Origin: Candidatus Dactylopiibacterium sp.
GTDB lineage: Bacteria > Pseudomonadota > Gammaproteobacteria > Burkholderiales > Rhodocyclaceae
Length of the DNA: 35,879 nt
Direction: 5' to 3'
Assembly: GCA_031119555.1 (NCBI GenBank)
Contig: JAVHXQ010000038.1
Coordinates: 1-35,879 of the forward strand
The position numbers were made by a program, and so were the translations under genes. A model generated the notes under the pieces. That model was not told the DNA's origin and made no database searches. It worked only from the letters and a program-made list of their open reading frames with translations. Positions 24,727-32,653 of this stretch are shown in pieces; positions within the stretch are counted from its first letter, which is position 1; each line of letters starts with the position of its first letter.

Positions 24727-25731
24727 TCAGAAGAAGCGTTGCAGGATCGGCTCTGGCAAGTCGATCCCCGTGGTCCGGGCGCGCCTGAGCACGCTCCAGA
24801 AATATCGGAAAGAGGCCCGGTCATGCAGCCGGTCGAGATGCCGGATCGGCCCCCAGCCGGCCTCCTGGGCCGCGATGATGATCTCCGCCGCGATGTCGAC
24901 CTCGGCCGGTGCGGGCTGCATGCCGCGCAGGATGGCGTCGATCTGCGCCGGATGGATGCTCCACATCCGCAGAAAGGCAAACTGCTCGCGCGCGCGGCGG
25001 GCGTCTCCTTCGATGCGTTCCGGGTCGGCCAGCTCGATGCAGACGTTGTGGCTGGGAACGATGCCGTGCGCCAGCGCCGCAGCCACCGTGCGCGTCTTGG
25101 CCGCCACGACGAGGGGGTGCTCGAACTGCAGCGGGCTGCGCATCGCGGCCGCCGAAATGGCGCCATGATGCGCGCTCACGAAATCCATGAGCCCGAAATC
25201 CAGCGTCTCTATGCCCGGGAGGGCAGCGATCTGCCAGGCCTCGTGCAGGGCGCCGTGGGTTTCGAGGATCACGTGCAGCGGAATGCGCCGCGCGAGGCCG
25301 CGATGCGCCTCCGCTTCGCGCAGCGTGGCGAGCACCCGGCGCACGTCCTCGGCCCCGCGCGCCTTGGGCAGCACGAGATACGCGAGCTGCCCGCCCGCGA
25401 GATCGAGCAGGGTGTCCAGTTCGACGCGCCACGCCGGATGCGTGAAATCGTGGATGCGCGCGCCCACACGGCCCGCCTGCGGAGGGGTCGCCGCGGCCAG
25501 CCGGCCCACGAGTTCCGCGTGCTCGCGCTCGGCCCCCGCGGCGGCGCCGTCCTCGCAATCGAGCGTGACGTCGAAGACGCCATCCCGCTCCGACTGCAGC
25601 GCAAGTGCCCGGCGCATGGTTTTCTCGGCGCCCGCGTAATGCTCGACGACGGGAATCGCGGGCAGGGGCGCTCCGTCCGGATAGAGCACGGCATCCGGGT
25701 GCTGCAGAAGCGTGTCGGATGCGGTGCTCAT
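24727..25731 (-). CDS. HpcH/HpaI aldolase / citrate lyase beta-like (CitE-like) protein
   Basis: The product is 334 aa from the ATG at 25731, preceded by CGGAGACGCC. It has the CitE/malyl-CoA lyase TIM-barrel pattern: FDVTLDCEDGAAAG (acidic metal ligands), ARIHDFTHPAW, LAYLVLPKA, IPLHVILETHGALHEAWQIAAL, LDFGLMDFVSAHHG and a C-terminal MWSIHPAQIDAI. The family cleaves or forms acyl-CoA thioesters such as citramalyl-, malyl- or citryl-CoA. The alpha and acyl-carrier subunits of true citrate lyase are absent, so a stand-alone lyase role is more likely; the substrate is unknown. It is 26 bp downstream of mdh and probably co-transcribed with it. Confidence 0.85.
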   Translation of the reverse strand: MSTASDTLLQHPDAVLYPDGAPLPAIPVVEHYAGAEKTMRRALALQSERDGVFDVTLDCEDGAAAGAEREHAELVGRLAAATPPQAGRVGARIHDFTHPAWRVELDTLLDLAGGQLAYLVLPKARGAEDVRRVLATLREAEAHRGLARRIPLHVILETHGALHEAWQIAALPGIETLDFGLMDFVSAHHGAISAAAMRSPLQFEHPLVVAAKTRTVAAALAHGIVPSHNVCIELADPERIEGDARRAREQFAFLRMWSIHPAQIDAILRGMQPAPAEVDIAAEIIIAAQEAGWGPIRHLDRLHDRASFRYFWSVLRRARTTGIDLPEPILQRFF

Positions 25732-25757
25732 GATGGCGTCTCCGGTGTCTCGGCGGA

Positions 25758-26750
25758 TCAGCCCAGCAGGTCGGCCACGCCGGCGCGCTCTTCTTCGAGC
25801 TCGTTGAGCGTGATGTTCATGCGCTCGCGCGAGAAGGCATCGATCTCGAGACCCTGTACGCGGGTGAACTCGCCGTTGGCGGTCGTGACCGGCACGCCGT
25901 AGATGAGGCCGGCCGGAATGCCGTAGGAGCCGTCGGACTCGATGCCCATCGTGACCCACTCACCGTCGGTACCGAGGAACCAGTCGTGCATGTGATCGAT
26001 TGCCGCGTTCGCCGCCGAAGCTGCCGACGACAGGCCGCGTGCTTCGATGATGGCCGCACCGCGTTTGCCGACCGTGGGCAGGAACACGTCGCGATTCCAG
26101 GCCGCGTCGTCGATGAGCGCCTTCACGCTGTCGCCGTTGCTCGTCACGAAGCGATAGTCGGCATACATCGTGGGCGAGTGGTTGCCCCATACGACGAGAT
26201 TCTTGAGGCTGGCCACGGTACGGCCCGTTCTGGCCGCCAGTTGCGAGAGGGCGCGGTTGTGATCGAGGCGCAGCATCGCCGTGAAGTTCTTGGAGGGCAC
26301 ACGGCCGAATTTCCGGGCGCTTTCCTTGGCGATGTAGGCGTTGGTGTTGCACGGGTTTCCCACAACGAGCACGCGACAGTCGGGATCGGCATACTGGCCG
26401 ATGGCAGCACCCTGAACCGTGAAGATCTTGGCGTTCTCGGCCAGCAGATCCTTGCGCTCCATGCCGGGGCCGCGCGGACGGGCACCCACCAGCAGCGCCG
26501 CCTGCGTGTCCTTGAAGGCCACGGCAGGATCGTCGGTGGCAATCACGCCCGCCAGCAAGGGGAAAGCGCAGTCTTCGAGCTCCATGATCACGCCCGCCAG
26601 GGCCTTCTGGGCCTGAGGCAGGTCGAGCAGCTGCAGGATCACGGGCTGATCCTTGCCGAGCATCTCGCCGCTGGCAATGCGGAACAGCAGGCTGTAGCCG
26701 ATCTGGCCGGCGGCGCCGGTGACAGTAACGCGAATGGGCGACTTCGACAT
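25758..26750 (-). CDS. mdh: Malate dehydrogenase
   Basis: The product (330 aa) oxidises malate to oxaloacetate with NAD+, supplying citrate synthase in the divergent operon. The nucleotide-binding motif is [23 protein letters not shown], followed by [23 protein letters not shown]. The substrate Arg loop is [15 protein letters not shown], with [18 protein letters not shown] and the catalytic His191 in WGNHSPTMY. It is the type with closest relatives among cytosolic-like bacterial MDHs of about 327 aa rather than the 312-aa E. coli form. The ribosome site AAGGAG lies seven bases before the ATG. It is divergent from gntR across 207 bp. Confidence 0.97.
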   Translation of the reverse strand: MSKSPIRVTVTGAAGQIGYSLLFRIASGEMLGKDQPVILQLLDLPQAQKALAGVIMELEDCAFPLLAGVIATDDPAVAFKDTQAALLVGARPRGPGMERKDLLAENAKIFTVQGAAIGQYADPDCRVLVVGNPCNTNAYIAKESARKFGRVPSKNFTAMLRLDHNRALSQLAARTGRTVASLKNLVVWGNHSPTMYADYRFVTSNGDSVKALIDDAAWNRDVFLPTVGKRGAAIIEARGLSSAASAANAAIDHMHDWFLGTDGEWVTMGIESDGSYGIPAGLIYGVPVTTANGEFTRVQGLEIDAFSRERMNITLNELEEERAGVADLLG

Positions 26751-26852
26751 GCGGAACTCCTTGGGCGTTTTGGGTTTCGGACCTTCCGGCGAGGCCGGGG
26801 CAGTGTCGGGGCTGAGGGTGAGCGGGCGCGCGAGCGCCTCTGTTATGCAATC

Positions 26853-26882
26853 ACTCTACACCCGCGTTACGGCGACTGTCAA
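26853..26882 (-). promoter_or_regulatory. Likely sigma-70 promoter of mdh
   Basis: On the minus strand a perfect TTGACA (26882-26877), an 18-nt spacer and TAGAGT (26858-26853). The predicted start gives a leader of roughly 95 nt to the mdh ATG. The palindrome at 26892-26911 lies just upstream of this -35, where a bound regulator could also act. Confidence 0.45.
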
Positions 26883-26891
26883 AAGCTGTTT

Positions 26892-26911
26892 TATGTCTTA
26901 TATAAGACATA
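26892..26911. promoter_or_regulatory. 20-bp perfect palindrome, probable operator of the GntR regulator
   Basis: The core ATGTCTTATATAAGACAT (26893-26910), extended by one T/A pair on each side, is a perfect palindrome in the mdh-gntR divergent region. It overlaps plausible gntR -10 elements (TATAAG at 26901 or TACAAT at 26910), with CTGTCA at 26876-26881 as a possible -35. GntR-family dimers bind symmetric sites of this size, usually near their own gene. Autorepression of gntR-sdh and effects on mdh are inferred. Confidence 0.75.
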
Positions 26912-26957
26912 CAATAGGGTATGGACGAGGGGTGGCTTCTGTGATTGAATTCTGCGC

Positions 26958-27686
26958 ATGGCACACGAATCGCCGACCTTCAGTCCGCTCTATCGTCAGA
27001 TCAAGAGCTTGATCGTTCAGGCGCTGGAAACCGGGGAGTGGCTTCCCGGTCAGGCGATCCCGAGCGAGCAGGAGCTCGCGCTGCGATTCGGCGTGAGCCA
27101 GGGGACGGTCCGCAAGGCCGTCGATGAACTCGCAGCCGGCAACATGCTGGTGCGCCGGCAAGGCAAGGGTACTTTCGTGTCGACCCACCAGGATCCGCGC
27201 GCGATGTTCCGCTTCCTGCGCCTGAAGGCGATCAACGGTGGCCCGGTGCTGCCCAAGAGCCAGCCGCTCGAATGCATGCGCGGCAAGGCAGGGCCCGAGG
27301 CCGCGCGCAATCTGGGAATCGAGCCCGGCAACCCCATCCACATCCTGCGCCGCACCTTGCGTTTCGACAGCAAACCGGTGGTCATCGACGAGATGTATCT
27401 GCCGGGGGACGTCTTCCAGGGCATCAACCTGGACATGCTGCGCGAATGGCAGGGCTCGCTTTACAGTCTCTATGAATCCCGCTTTGGCGTGCGCATGGTG
27501 CGCGCGACCGAAAAGCTGCGCGCGGTGGCCGCCGAGCGCGCCGTCGCCGACATGCTGAACGTCAAGGAGGGCGCGCCGTTGCTGTCGGTGGAGCGGCTCG
27601 CCTTCACTTATGGGGACAAGCCCGTCGAATGGCGGCGCGGCCTGTACTCCACCGCCGATCATTTCTACATCAACGAGTTGAGCTGA
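26958..27686 (+). CDS. GntR/HutC-family transcriptional regulator of the TCA operon
   Basis: The product (242 aa) has an N-terminal winged helix-turn-helix (PLYRQIKSLIVQALETGEWLPGQAIPSEQELALRFGVSQGTVRKAVDELAAGNMLVRRQGKGTFV) and a UTRA effector domain from about residue 85 (GNPIHILRRTLRFDSKPVVIDEMYLPGDVFQGI, ERLAFTYGDKPVEWRRGLYST). It is the first gene of the sdhCDAB-gltA-sucAB cluster and diverges from mdh, so it most likely senses a TCA-related metabolite and controls these genes through the palindrome at 26892. No Shine-Dalgarno sequence is visible before the ATG, which fits low expression. The effector is unknown. Confidence 0.92.
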   Translation: MAHESPTFSPLYRQIKSLIVQALETGEWLPGQAIPSEQELALRFGVSQGTVRKAVDELAAGNMLVRRQGKGTFVSTHQDPRAMFRFLRLKAINGGPVLPKSQPLECMRGKAGPEAARNLGIEPGNPIHILRRTLRFDSKPVVIDEMYLPGDVFQGINLDMLREWQGSLYSLYESRFGVRMVRATEKLRAVAAERAVADMLNVKEGAPLLSVERLAFTYGDKPVEWRRGLYSTADHFYINELS

Positions 27687-27691
27687 CAGGA

Positions 27692-27717
27692 GGTGCCAGG
27701 GCACCGGCACCGTTTTT
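27692..27717 (+). terminator. Possible attenuator hairpin between gntR and sdhC
   Basis: GGTGCC (27692-27697) pairs with GGCACC (27706-27711) around an 8-nt loop, followed by GTTTTTC. It begins five bases after the gntR stop codon. The short stem suggests partial termination or a processing site rather than a full stop. Confidence 0.35.
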
Positions 27718-27744
27718 CGACAAGAAAACAGAGAGGTGTGCAGC

Positions 27745-28149
27745 ATGGCAGACGTAACGGTCAGGAAGGTCCGGCCCCGGCACCTGAGCATCATGCAGAT
27801 CAGGTTGCCCTTGCCGGGCTTTGTGTCGATCCTTCACCGGGTCAGCGGGGCAGGGCTGTTCCTGTGTCTGCCGGTCCTCATCGCCCTGTTCGGCGCGAGT
27901 CTCGGCAGCCCCGCCGAGTACGCCTCGCTGCAGAACGCCCTGGCGTTCAGCGTGCTCGGGCTGCCGCTGCTGAAGCTGCTGCTGCTGGGCCTGCTGTGGG
28001 CCTACCTGCATCACTTCTGTGCGGGAATCCGCTTCCTGCTGCTCGACATGCACGTGGGCATCGAGCTGCCGCAGGCGCGCGCCAGCGCCGTGGCCGTGCT
28101 GGGGGTGAGCCTGGGGCTGACCGTGATCCTGGGGGTGCTGTCATGGTGA
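27745..28149 (+). CDS. sdhC: Succinate dehydrogenase cytochrome b556 subunit
   Basis: The product (134 aa from the ATG at 27745, preceded by GAGAGG) is one of two membrane anchors that bind heme b and ubiquinone. The family motif SILHRVSGAGLF and the heme-ligand region LHHFCAGIRFLLLDMHVG (His89/His90) are present. Three membrane segments are visible: GLFLCLPVLIALFGASLG, LLKLLLLGLLWAYLHHFC and AVLGVSLGLTVILGVL. The stop overlaps the sdhD start (ATGGTGA), so translation is coupled. A GTG three codons upstream is a less likely start. Confidence 0.95.
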   Translation: MADVTVRKVRPRHLSIMQIRLPLPGFVSILHRVSGAGLFLCLPVLIALFGASLGSPAEYASLQNALAFSVLGLPLLKLLLLGLLWAYLHHFCAGIRFLLLDMHVGIELPQARASAVAVLGVSLGLTVILGVLSW

Positions 28150-28490
28150 AACGTCTGACCGTCGGCGCGCATTACGGCTTTCGCGACTGGCTGGGCCAGC
28201 GCCTGACCGCGACCGTGATGGCCCTCTATACCGTCTTCTTCCTCGTGAAGGTGCTGCTGCTGCCGGCCTACGACAACGCGGCCTGGCGAACGCTGTTCGC
28301 CGGAGGCTTCATGAAGTTCGCGACCTTCCTGTTCTTCATGGCGCTCTTCTATCACGCCTGGGTTGGCGTGCGAGACATCTGGATGGACTACGTCAAGCCT
28401 GTCGGCGTGCGTCTTTTCCTGCATTCCGTGACCTTCTTTGTCCTGGTCGGCTATGCCGGCTGGGTCGCCCAGATCCTGTGGAGGCTGTAA
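28143..28490 (+). CDS. sdhD: Succinate dehydrogenase hydrophobic membrane anchor subunit
   Basis: The product (115 aa, the same length as E. coli SdhD) is the second anchor of complex II. The N-terminal GAHYGFRDWLGQRLTATVMALYT and FYHAWVGVRDIWMDYVKP are family signatures; His71 corresponds to the E. coli SdhD heme ligand His71. Three membrane helices are apparent. The gene overlaps sdhC by 7 bp and its TAA is directly followed by the GTG start of sdhA. Confidence 0.94.
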   Translation: MVKRLTVGAHYGFRDWLGQRLTATVMALYTVFFLVKVLLLPAYDNAAWRTLFAGGFMKFATFLFFMALFYHAWVGVRDIWMDYVKPVGVRLFLHSVTFFVLVGYAGWVAQILWRL

Positions 28491-30263
28491 GTGAAAGTCG
28501 CCAAACGTACTTTTGACGCCGTCATCGTGGGCGCCGGCGGCGCCGGCATGCGTGCCGCGGTGGCGCTGGCCGAATCGGGCCTGAAGACCGCCGTGATTTC
28601 CAAGGTGTTTCCGACGCGTTCGCACACGGTCGCGGCGCAGGGCGGCGTGTCGGCTTCGCTGGGCAACTCCGAGCCGGATCACTGGCACTGGCACATGTAT
28701 GACACCGTCAAGGGGTCGGACTGGCTCGGCGATCAGGACGCCATCGAGTTCATGTGCCGGCAGGCGCCGCAAGTGGTGGTCGAACTCGAACACTTCGGCA
28801 TGCCTTTCGACCGGACCGACGAAGGCAAGATCTACCAGCGCCCCTTCGGCGGGCACATGTCCAACTTCGGCGAGAAGCCCGTGCGCCGGGCCTGCGCGGC
28901 GGCCGACCGCACGGGGCATGCGATGCTGCATGCGCTCTACCAGCGCAACGTGCGCGCCAACACGCAGTTCTTCGTGGAGTGGCTGGCGCTCGACCTGCTG
29001 CGCGGGCCTGATGGCGCCGTGCTGGGCGTGATCGCGATGGAACTCGAAAGCGGCGAGATCACGGTCTTCCAGGCCAAGGCCACGCTGTTCGCGACGGGCG
29101 GCGCGGGGCGCATCTATCACTCATCGACCAACGCCTTCATCAATACCGGCGACGGCGTGGGCATGGCCGCGCGGGCGGGCATTCCGCTCGAAGACATGGA
29201 GTTCTGGCAGTTCCACCCGACCGGCGTGGCCGGCGCGGGGGTGCTCATCACGGAAGGGGTGCGCGGCGAGGGCGGCATTCTGCGCAACGATTCCGGCGAG
29301 CGCTTCATGGAGCGCTACGCGCCGAACGCGAAGGATCTCGCCTCGCGCGATGTGGTTTCGCGCGCCATGGTCACCGAGATCAACGAGGGGCGCGGCTGTG
29401 GCCCGAACCGCGATCACGTGCTGCTCGACATCACTCACCTCGACGCCGACGTGATCAACCGCCGTCTGCCCGGCATCCGCGAGATCTCGATCCAGTTCGC
29501 GGGCGTGGATCCGATCAAGGCACCGATTCCGGTCGTGCCGACCTGCCACTACCAGATGGGGGGGATTCCCACCAACTACAGCGGCGAGGTCGTCGTGGCG
29601 GGAGAGCCCGTGGCCGGCTTCTACGCGGCGGGCGAGTGCGCCTGCGCTTCGGTGCATGGCGCGAACCGCCTCGGCACCAATTCGCTGCTCGACCTTCTCG
29701 TGTTCGGCAAGAGCTCGGGCGAGTCGATGATCGAATTCATCCGGCGCCAGCCGGCGGCGCTGCCGGAAATTCCGCAAGGCCAGATCGACCGCGCGCTGGC
29801 GCGCGTGGATCGCCTCAACACGCAGAAGGATGGCGCGGACGTGCACGAGACCCGGCTCGCGATGCAGCGCACGATGCAGAATCATGCTGGCGTCTTCCGC
29901 TTCAAGGACATGCTCGCGCAAGGCGTCGACAAGATCCTCGACATCGAGCGCCAGGTGCTGCAGACCACCATCCGCGACAAGTCCATGGTCTGGAACACCG
30001 CGCGCATGGAGGCGCTGGAACTCGACAACCTCATCGAAGTGGCGAAGGCCACGATGGTGTCGGCCAATGCGCGTACCGAATCGCGGGGTGCCCATGTGCG
30101 CGACGATGCGCCCGACACGCCCGAGCATCCCAACGGGCGCGACGATGCCAACTGGCTCAAGCACACGTTGTGGTATCGCGACGGCAATCACCTCGAATAC
30201 AAGCCGGTGACGCTCAAGCCCCTGAGCGTCGAGACCATCGCGCTCAAGACGCGCGCCTACTGA
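28491..30263 (+). CDS. sdhA: Succinate dehydrogenase flavoprotein subunit
   Basis: The product (590 aa) oxidises succinate to fumarate. It starts with a GTG directly after the sdhD stop, preceded by GGAGG. FAD-binding motif FDAVIVGAGGAGMRAAVAL; covalent FAD attaches to His45 (SHTVAAQGG), the same residue number as in E. coli. Other signatures are EFWQFHPTG, LITEGVRGEGG, the active-site Arg/His region and HGANRLGTNSLLDLLVFG near residue 395. Covalent flavinylation normally needs SdhE, which is encoded downstream in the same operon as part of a larger frame. sdhB follows 16 bp later. Confidence 0.98.
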   Translation: MKVAKRTFDAVIVGAGGAGMRAAVALAESGLKTAVISKVFPTRSHTVAAQGGVSASLGNSEPDHWHWHMYDTVKGSDWLGDQDAIEFMCRQAPQVVVELEHFGMPFDRTDEGKIYQRPFGGHMSNFGEKPVRRACAAADRTGHAMLHALYQRNVRANTQFFVEWLALDLLRGPDGAVLGVIAMELESGEITVFQAKATLFATGGAGRIYHSSTNAFINTGDGVGMAARAGIPLEDMEFWQFHPTGVAGAGVLITEGVRGEGGILRNDSGERFMERYAPNAKDLASRDVVSRAMVTEINEGRGCGPNRDHVLLDITHLDADVINRRLPGIREISIQFAGVDPIKAPIPVVPTCHYQMGGIPTNYSGEVVVAGEPVAGFYAAGECACASVHGANRLGTNSLLDLLVFGKSSGESMIEFIRRQPAALPEIPQGQIDRALARVDRLNTQKDGADVHETRLAMQRTMQNHAGVFRFKDMLAQGVDKILDIERQVLQTTIRDKSMVWNTARMEALELDNLIEVAKATMVSANARTESRGAHVRDDAPDTPEHPNGRDDANWLKHTLWYRDGNHLEYKPVTLKPLSVETIALKTRAY

Positions 30264-30279
30264 CCGGGAGCCCGCCAAG

Positions 30280-30990
30280 ATGAGTACCCGCACCATTCTC
30301 TTCAAGATCTATCGCTACGATCCCGACAAGGATCGCGCGCCCTACATGCAGGAACTCCCGGTCGAGGTCGAGGCCCAGGACCGCAAGCTGCTCGACGTGC
30401 TCGTGCGCATCAAGGCGCTCGACGATTCGCTGGCCTTCCGCCGCTCCTGCCGCGAAGGCGTGTGCGGCTCCGACGCGATGAACATCAACGGCAAGAACGG
30501 GCTGGCCTGCCTGACCGACGTCGCGTCGCTGGGGAACGTCGTCACCCTGCGGCCGCTGCCCGGCCTGCCCGTGATCCGCGACCTCATCGTCGACATGACC
30601 CAGTTCTTCAAGCAGTACCACTCCATCAAGCCGTATGTCGTCAGCAACTCGCCCCCGCCGGAGCGCGAGCGCCTGCAGACGCCGGACGAGCGCGAGGAGC
30701 TCAACGGCCTCTACGAGTGCATCCTGTGCGCCTGCTGCTCGACGAGCTGCCCGAGCTTCTGGTGGAACCCCGACAAGTTCGTCGGCCCCGCGGGCCTGCT
30801 CGCGGCATACCGCTTCCTGGCCGATACGCGCGACGACGCCACCAACGAACGCCTGGACAACCTCAACGACCCCTACCGGCTGTTCCGCTGCCACACCATC
30901 ATGAACTGCGTCGACGTCTGCCCCAAGCATCTCAACCCGACCAAGGCGATCGGCAAGATCAAGGAAATGATGCTGGCGCGGGCGGTATGA
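30280..30990 (+). CDS. sdhB: Succinate dehydrogenase iron-sulfur subunit
   Basis: The product (236 aa) passes electrons from SdhA to ubiquinone through three Fe-S clusters. The ligand sets are [22 protein letters not shown] ([2Fe-2S]), [16 protein letters not shown] and [17 protein letters not shown] ([4Fe-4S] and [3Fe-4S]). E. coli SdhB is 238 aa. The final codons GTA TGA overlap the ATG of the sdhE frame (ATGA), so translation of SdhE is coupled to SdhB. Confidence 0.98.
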   Translation: MSTRTILFKIYRYDPDKDRAPYMQELPVEVEAQDRKLLDVLVRIKALDDSLAFRRSCREGVCGSDAMNINGKNGLACLTDVASLGNVVTLRPLPGLPVIRDLIVDMTQFFKQYHSIKPYVVSNSPPPERERLQTPDEREELNGLYECILCACCSTSCPSFWWNPDKFVGPAGLLAAYRFLADTRDDATNERLDNLNDPYRLFRCHTIMNCVDVCPKHLNPTKAIGKIKEMMLARAV

Positions 30991-32585
30991 CGATGAACGA
31001 CAGCCTCAGGCCTTTGCGCGAGAAGATCCGGTGGCGGGCCCGTCGCGGCCTGCTGGAGATCGACCTGTTCTTCACGCGATTCGCCGCGCAAGGGCTGGAC
31101 GCGCTCGACGAACGACAGCTGCTCGATCTGCAGGACCTGCTGAGCTGCGACGACCACGAACTGTGGGCGATGCTCAGCGGCAAGAAGGCCTGCACCGTCG
31201 GGCGCTGGCAGGAAATGGTGGCCCTGCTGCGGCAGAGTGCGCCCGATCACCCTACGAACGAACCTACAGAAGGGACCCCAGGCATGACTGAACAGAAAAA
31301 CGCAACGCTGGGCTTCAACGGCCAGTCCTACGAGTTCCCCGTGTATTCGGGCAGCATCGGCCCGGATGTCATCGACATCCGCACGCTGTACGGCAAGACC
31401 GGAGCCTTCACCTTCGATCCGGGCTTCATGTCCACGGCGGCCTGCAAGTCCGAGATCACCTATATCGACGGGGACAAGGGCGAGCTGCTGTATCGCGGCT
31501 ACCCCATCGAGCAGCTCGCCGTGAATTGCGATTACCTCGAAACCTGTTACCTGCTCAAGAACGGCGAACTGCCCACGCGCACCCAGTACGAGGACTTCTC
31601 CGGCATCGTGCGCCACCACACCATGGTGCACGAGCAGCTGACCCGGCTCTACCAGGGCTTCCGTCGCGACGCGCACCCGATGTCCATTCTGGTGGGCGTG
31701 GTCGGCGCGCTGGCCGCCTACTACCAGGATTCGCTCGACATCAACAACCCCGAGCACCGCATGGTGGCGGCCACGCGCCTCATCGCGAAGATGCCCACGA
31801 TCACCGCGATGGCGTACAAGTACACCGTCGGCCAGCCCTTCATCTATCCGCGCAACGACCTCGACTACTCGAGCAACTTCCTGCACATGATGTTCGCCAC
31901 GCCGTGCGAGAAGTACGAACCGAATCCCGTGCTCGCGCGCGCGCTCGACCGCATCCTGATCCTGCATGCCGATCACGAGCAGAACGCCTCGACCTCCACG
32001 GTGCGCCTAGCCGGCTCGTCGGGCGCCAACCCGTTCGCGTGCATCGCGGCCGGCATCGCCTGCCTGTGGGGCCCGGCGCACGGCGGCGCGAACGAAGCCT
32101 GCCTCGTGATGCTCGACGACATCATGAAGCAGGGCGGCGTGGCCAAGATCGGCGAGTTCATCAAGCAGGTGAAGGACAAGAACTCCAACGTCAAGCTCAT
32201 GGGCTTCGGGCACCGGGTCTACAAGAATTACGATCCCCGCGCCAAGCTCATGCGCGAGACCTGCCACGAAGTGCTGGGCGAGCTGGGCCTGCACGACGAC
32301 CCGATGTTCAAGCTCGCGATGGAACTCGAGAAGATCGCGCTCGAGGACGACTACTTCGTGTCGCGCAAGCTGTATCCGAACGTCGATTTCTACTCCGGCA
32401 TCGTGCAGAAGGCGATGGGCATTCCGGTCTCGCTCTTCACCGGGATTTTCGCAATGGCGCGCACGATCGGCTGGATCGCACAATGGAACGAAATGATCGG
32501 AGACCCCGAGCAGAAGATCGGCCGCCCGCGTCAGCTCTACACCGGCGCGCCGCGCCGCGACGTCAAGCCGATGGCGTTCCGCTGA
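30987..32585 (+). CDS. sdhE: SdhE assembly factor reading in frame into citrate synthase (potential SdhE-GltA fusion)
   Basis: From the ATG at 30987, overlapping the sdhB stop, the frame encodes SdhE (about residues 1-85: [49 protein letters not shown]). SdhE proteins are about 85-95 aa and flavinylate SdhA; the conserved RGxxE motif is present (RGLLE). No stop codon occurs after the domain. A 14-residue polar linker ([15 protein letters not shown] region) leads directly into the Met of citrate synthase, for 532 aa in total. Linker codons have far fewer G/C third positions than neighbours, as expected if it was once an untranslated gap. A ribosome site before the internal ATG means separate GltA may also be made. 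Confidence 0.8.
   Translation: MTMNDSLRPLREKIRWRARRGLLEIDLFFTRFAAQGLDALDERQLLDLQDLLSCDDHELWAMLSGKKACTVGRWQEMVALLRQSAPDHPTNEPTEGTPGMTEQKNATLGFNGQSYEFPVYSGSIGPDVIDIRTLYGKTGAFTFDPGFMSTAACKSEITYIDGDKGELLYRGYPIEQLAVNCDYLETCYLLKNGELPTRTQYEDFSGIVRHHTMVHEQLTRLYQGFRRDAHPMSILVGVVGALAAYYQDSLDINNPEHRMVAATRLIAKMPTITAMAYKYTVGQPFIYPRNDLDYSSNFLHMMFATPCEKYEPNPVLARALDRILILHADHEQNASTSTVRLAGSSGANPFACIAAGIACLWGPAHGGANEACLVMLDDIMKQGGVAKIGEFIKQVKDKNSNVKLMGFGHRVYKNYDPRAKLMRETCHEVLGELGLHDDPMFKLAMELEKIALEDDYFVSRKLYPNVDFYSGIVQKAMGIPVSLFTGIFAMARTIGWIAQWNEMIGDPEQKIGRPRQLYTGAPRRDVKPMAFR
31284..32585 (+). CDS. gltA: Citrate synthase
   Basis: The product (433 aa from the ATG at 31284) condenses oxaloacetate and acetyl-CoA. 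A Shine-Dalgarno-like AGAAGGGA (31268-31275) lies eight bases upstream, so independent initiation is plausible even though the frame is also open from sdhE. Catalytic residues are His266 ([10 protein letters not shown]), His310 ([13 protein letters not shown]) and Asp368 (YPNVDFYSG). Length and N-terminal [36 protein letters not shown] are those of the type II hexameric, NADH-sensitive class of Gram-negative bacteria. sucA follows 68 bp later. Confidence 0.97.
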   Translation: MTEQKNATLGFNGQSYEFPVYSGSIGPDVIDIRTLYGKTGAFTFDPGFMSTAACKSEITYIDGDKGELLYRGYPIEQLAVNCDYLETCYLLKNGELPTRTQYEDFSGIVRHHTMVHEQLTRLYQGFRRDAHPMSILVGVVGALAAYYQDSLDINNPEHRMVAATRLIAKMPTITAMAYKYTVGQPFIYPRNDLDYSSNFLHMMFATPCEKYEPNPVLARALDRILILHADHEQNASTSTVRLAGSSGANPFACIAAGIACLWGPAHGGANEACLVMLDDIMKQGGVAKIGEFIKQVKDKNSNVKLMGFGHRVYKNYDPRAKLMRETCHEVLGELGLHDDPMFKLAMELEKIALEDDYFVSRKLYPNVDFYSGIVQKAMGIPVSLFTGIFAMARTIGWIAQWNEMIGDPEQKIGRPRQLYTGAPRRDVKPMAFR

Positions 32586-32653
32586 ACCGCAGCCTGGAAG
32601 CCCGATAGCCCGGGGCGCACCGCATGCCCCGCAGAATGGATGAGGCCAACGAC

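Noticed and set aside
22078..25902. Long plus-strand open frame opposite acnB and the citE-like gene
   Set aside because: Compositional shadow of the minus-strand genes; no recognisable motifs, and it crosses two real genes and their gap.
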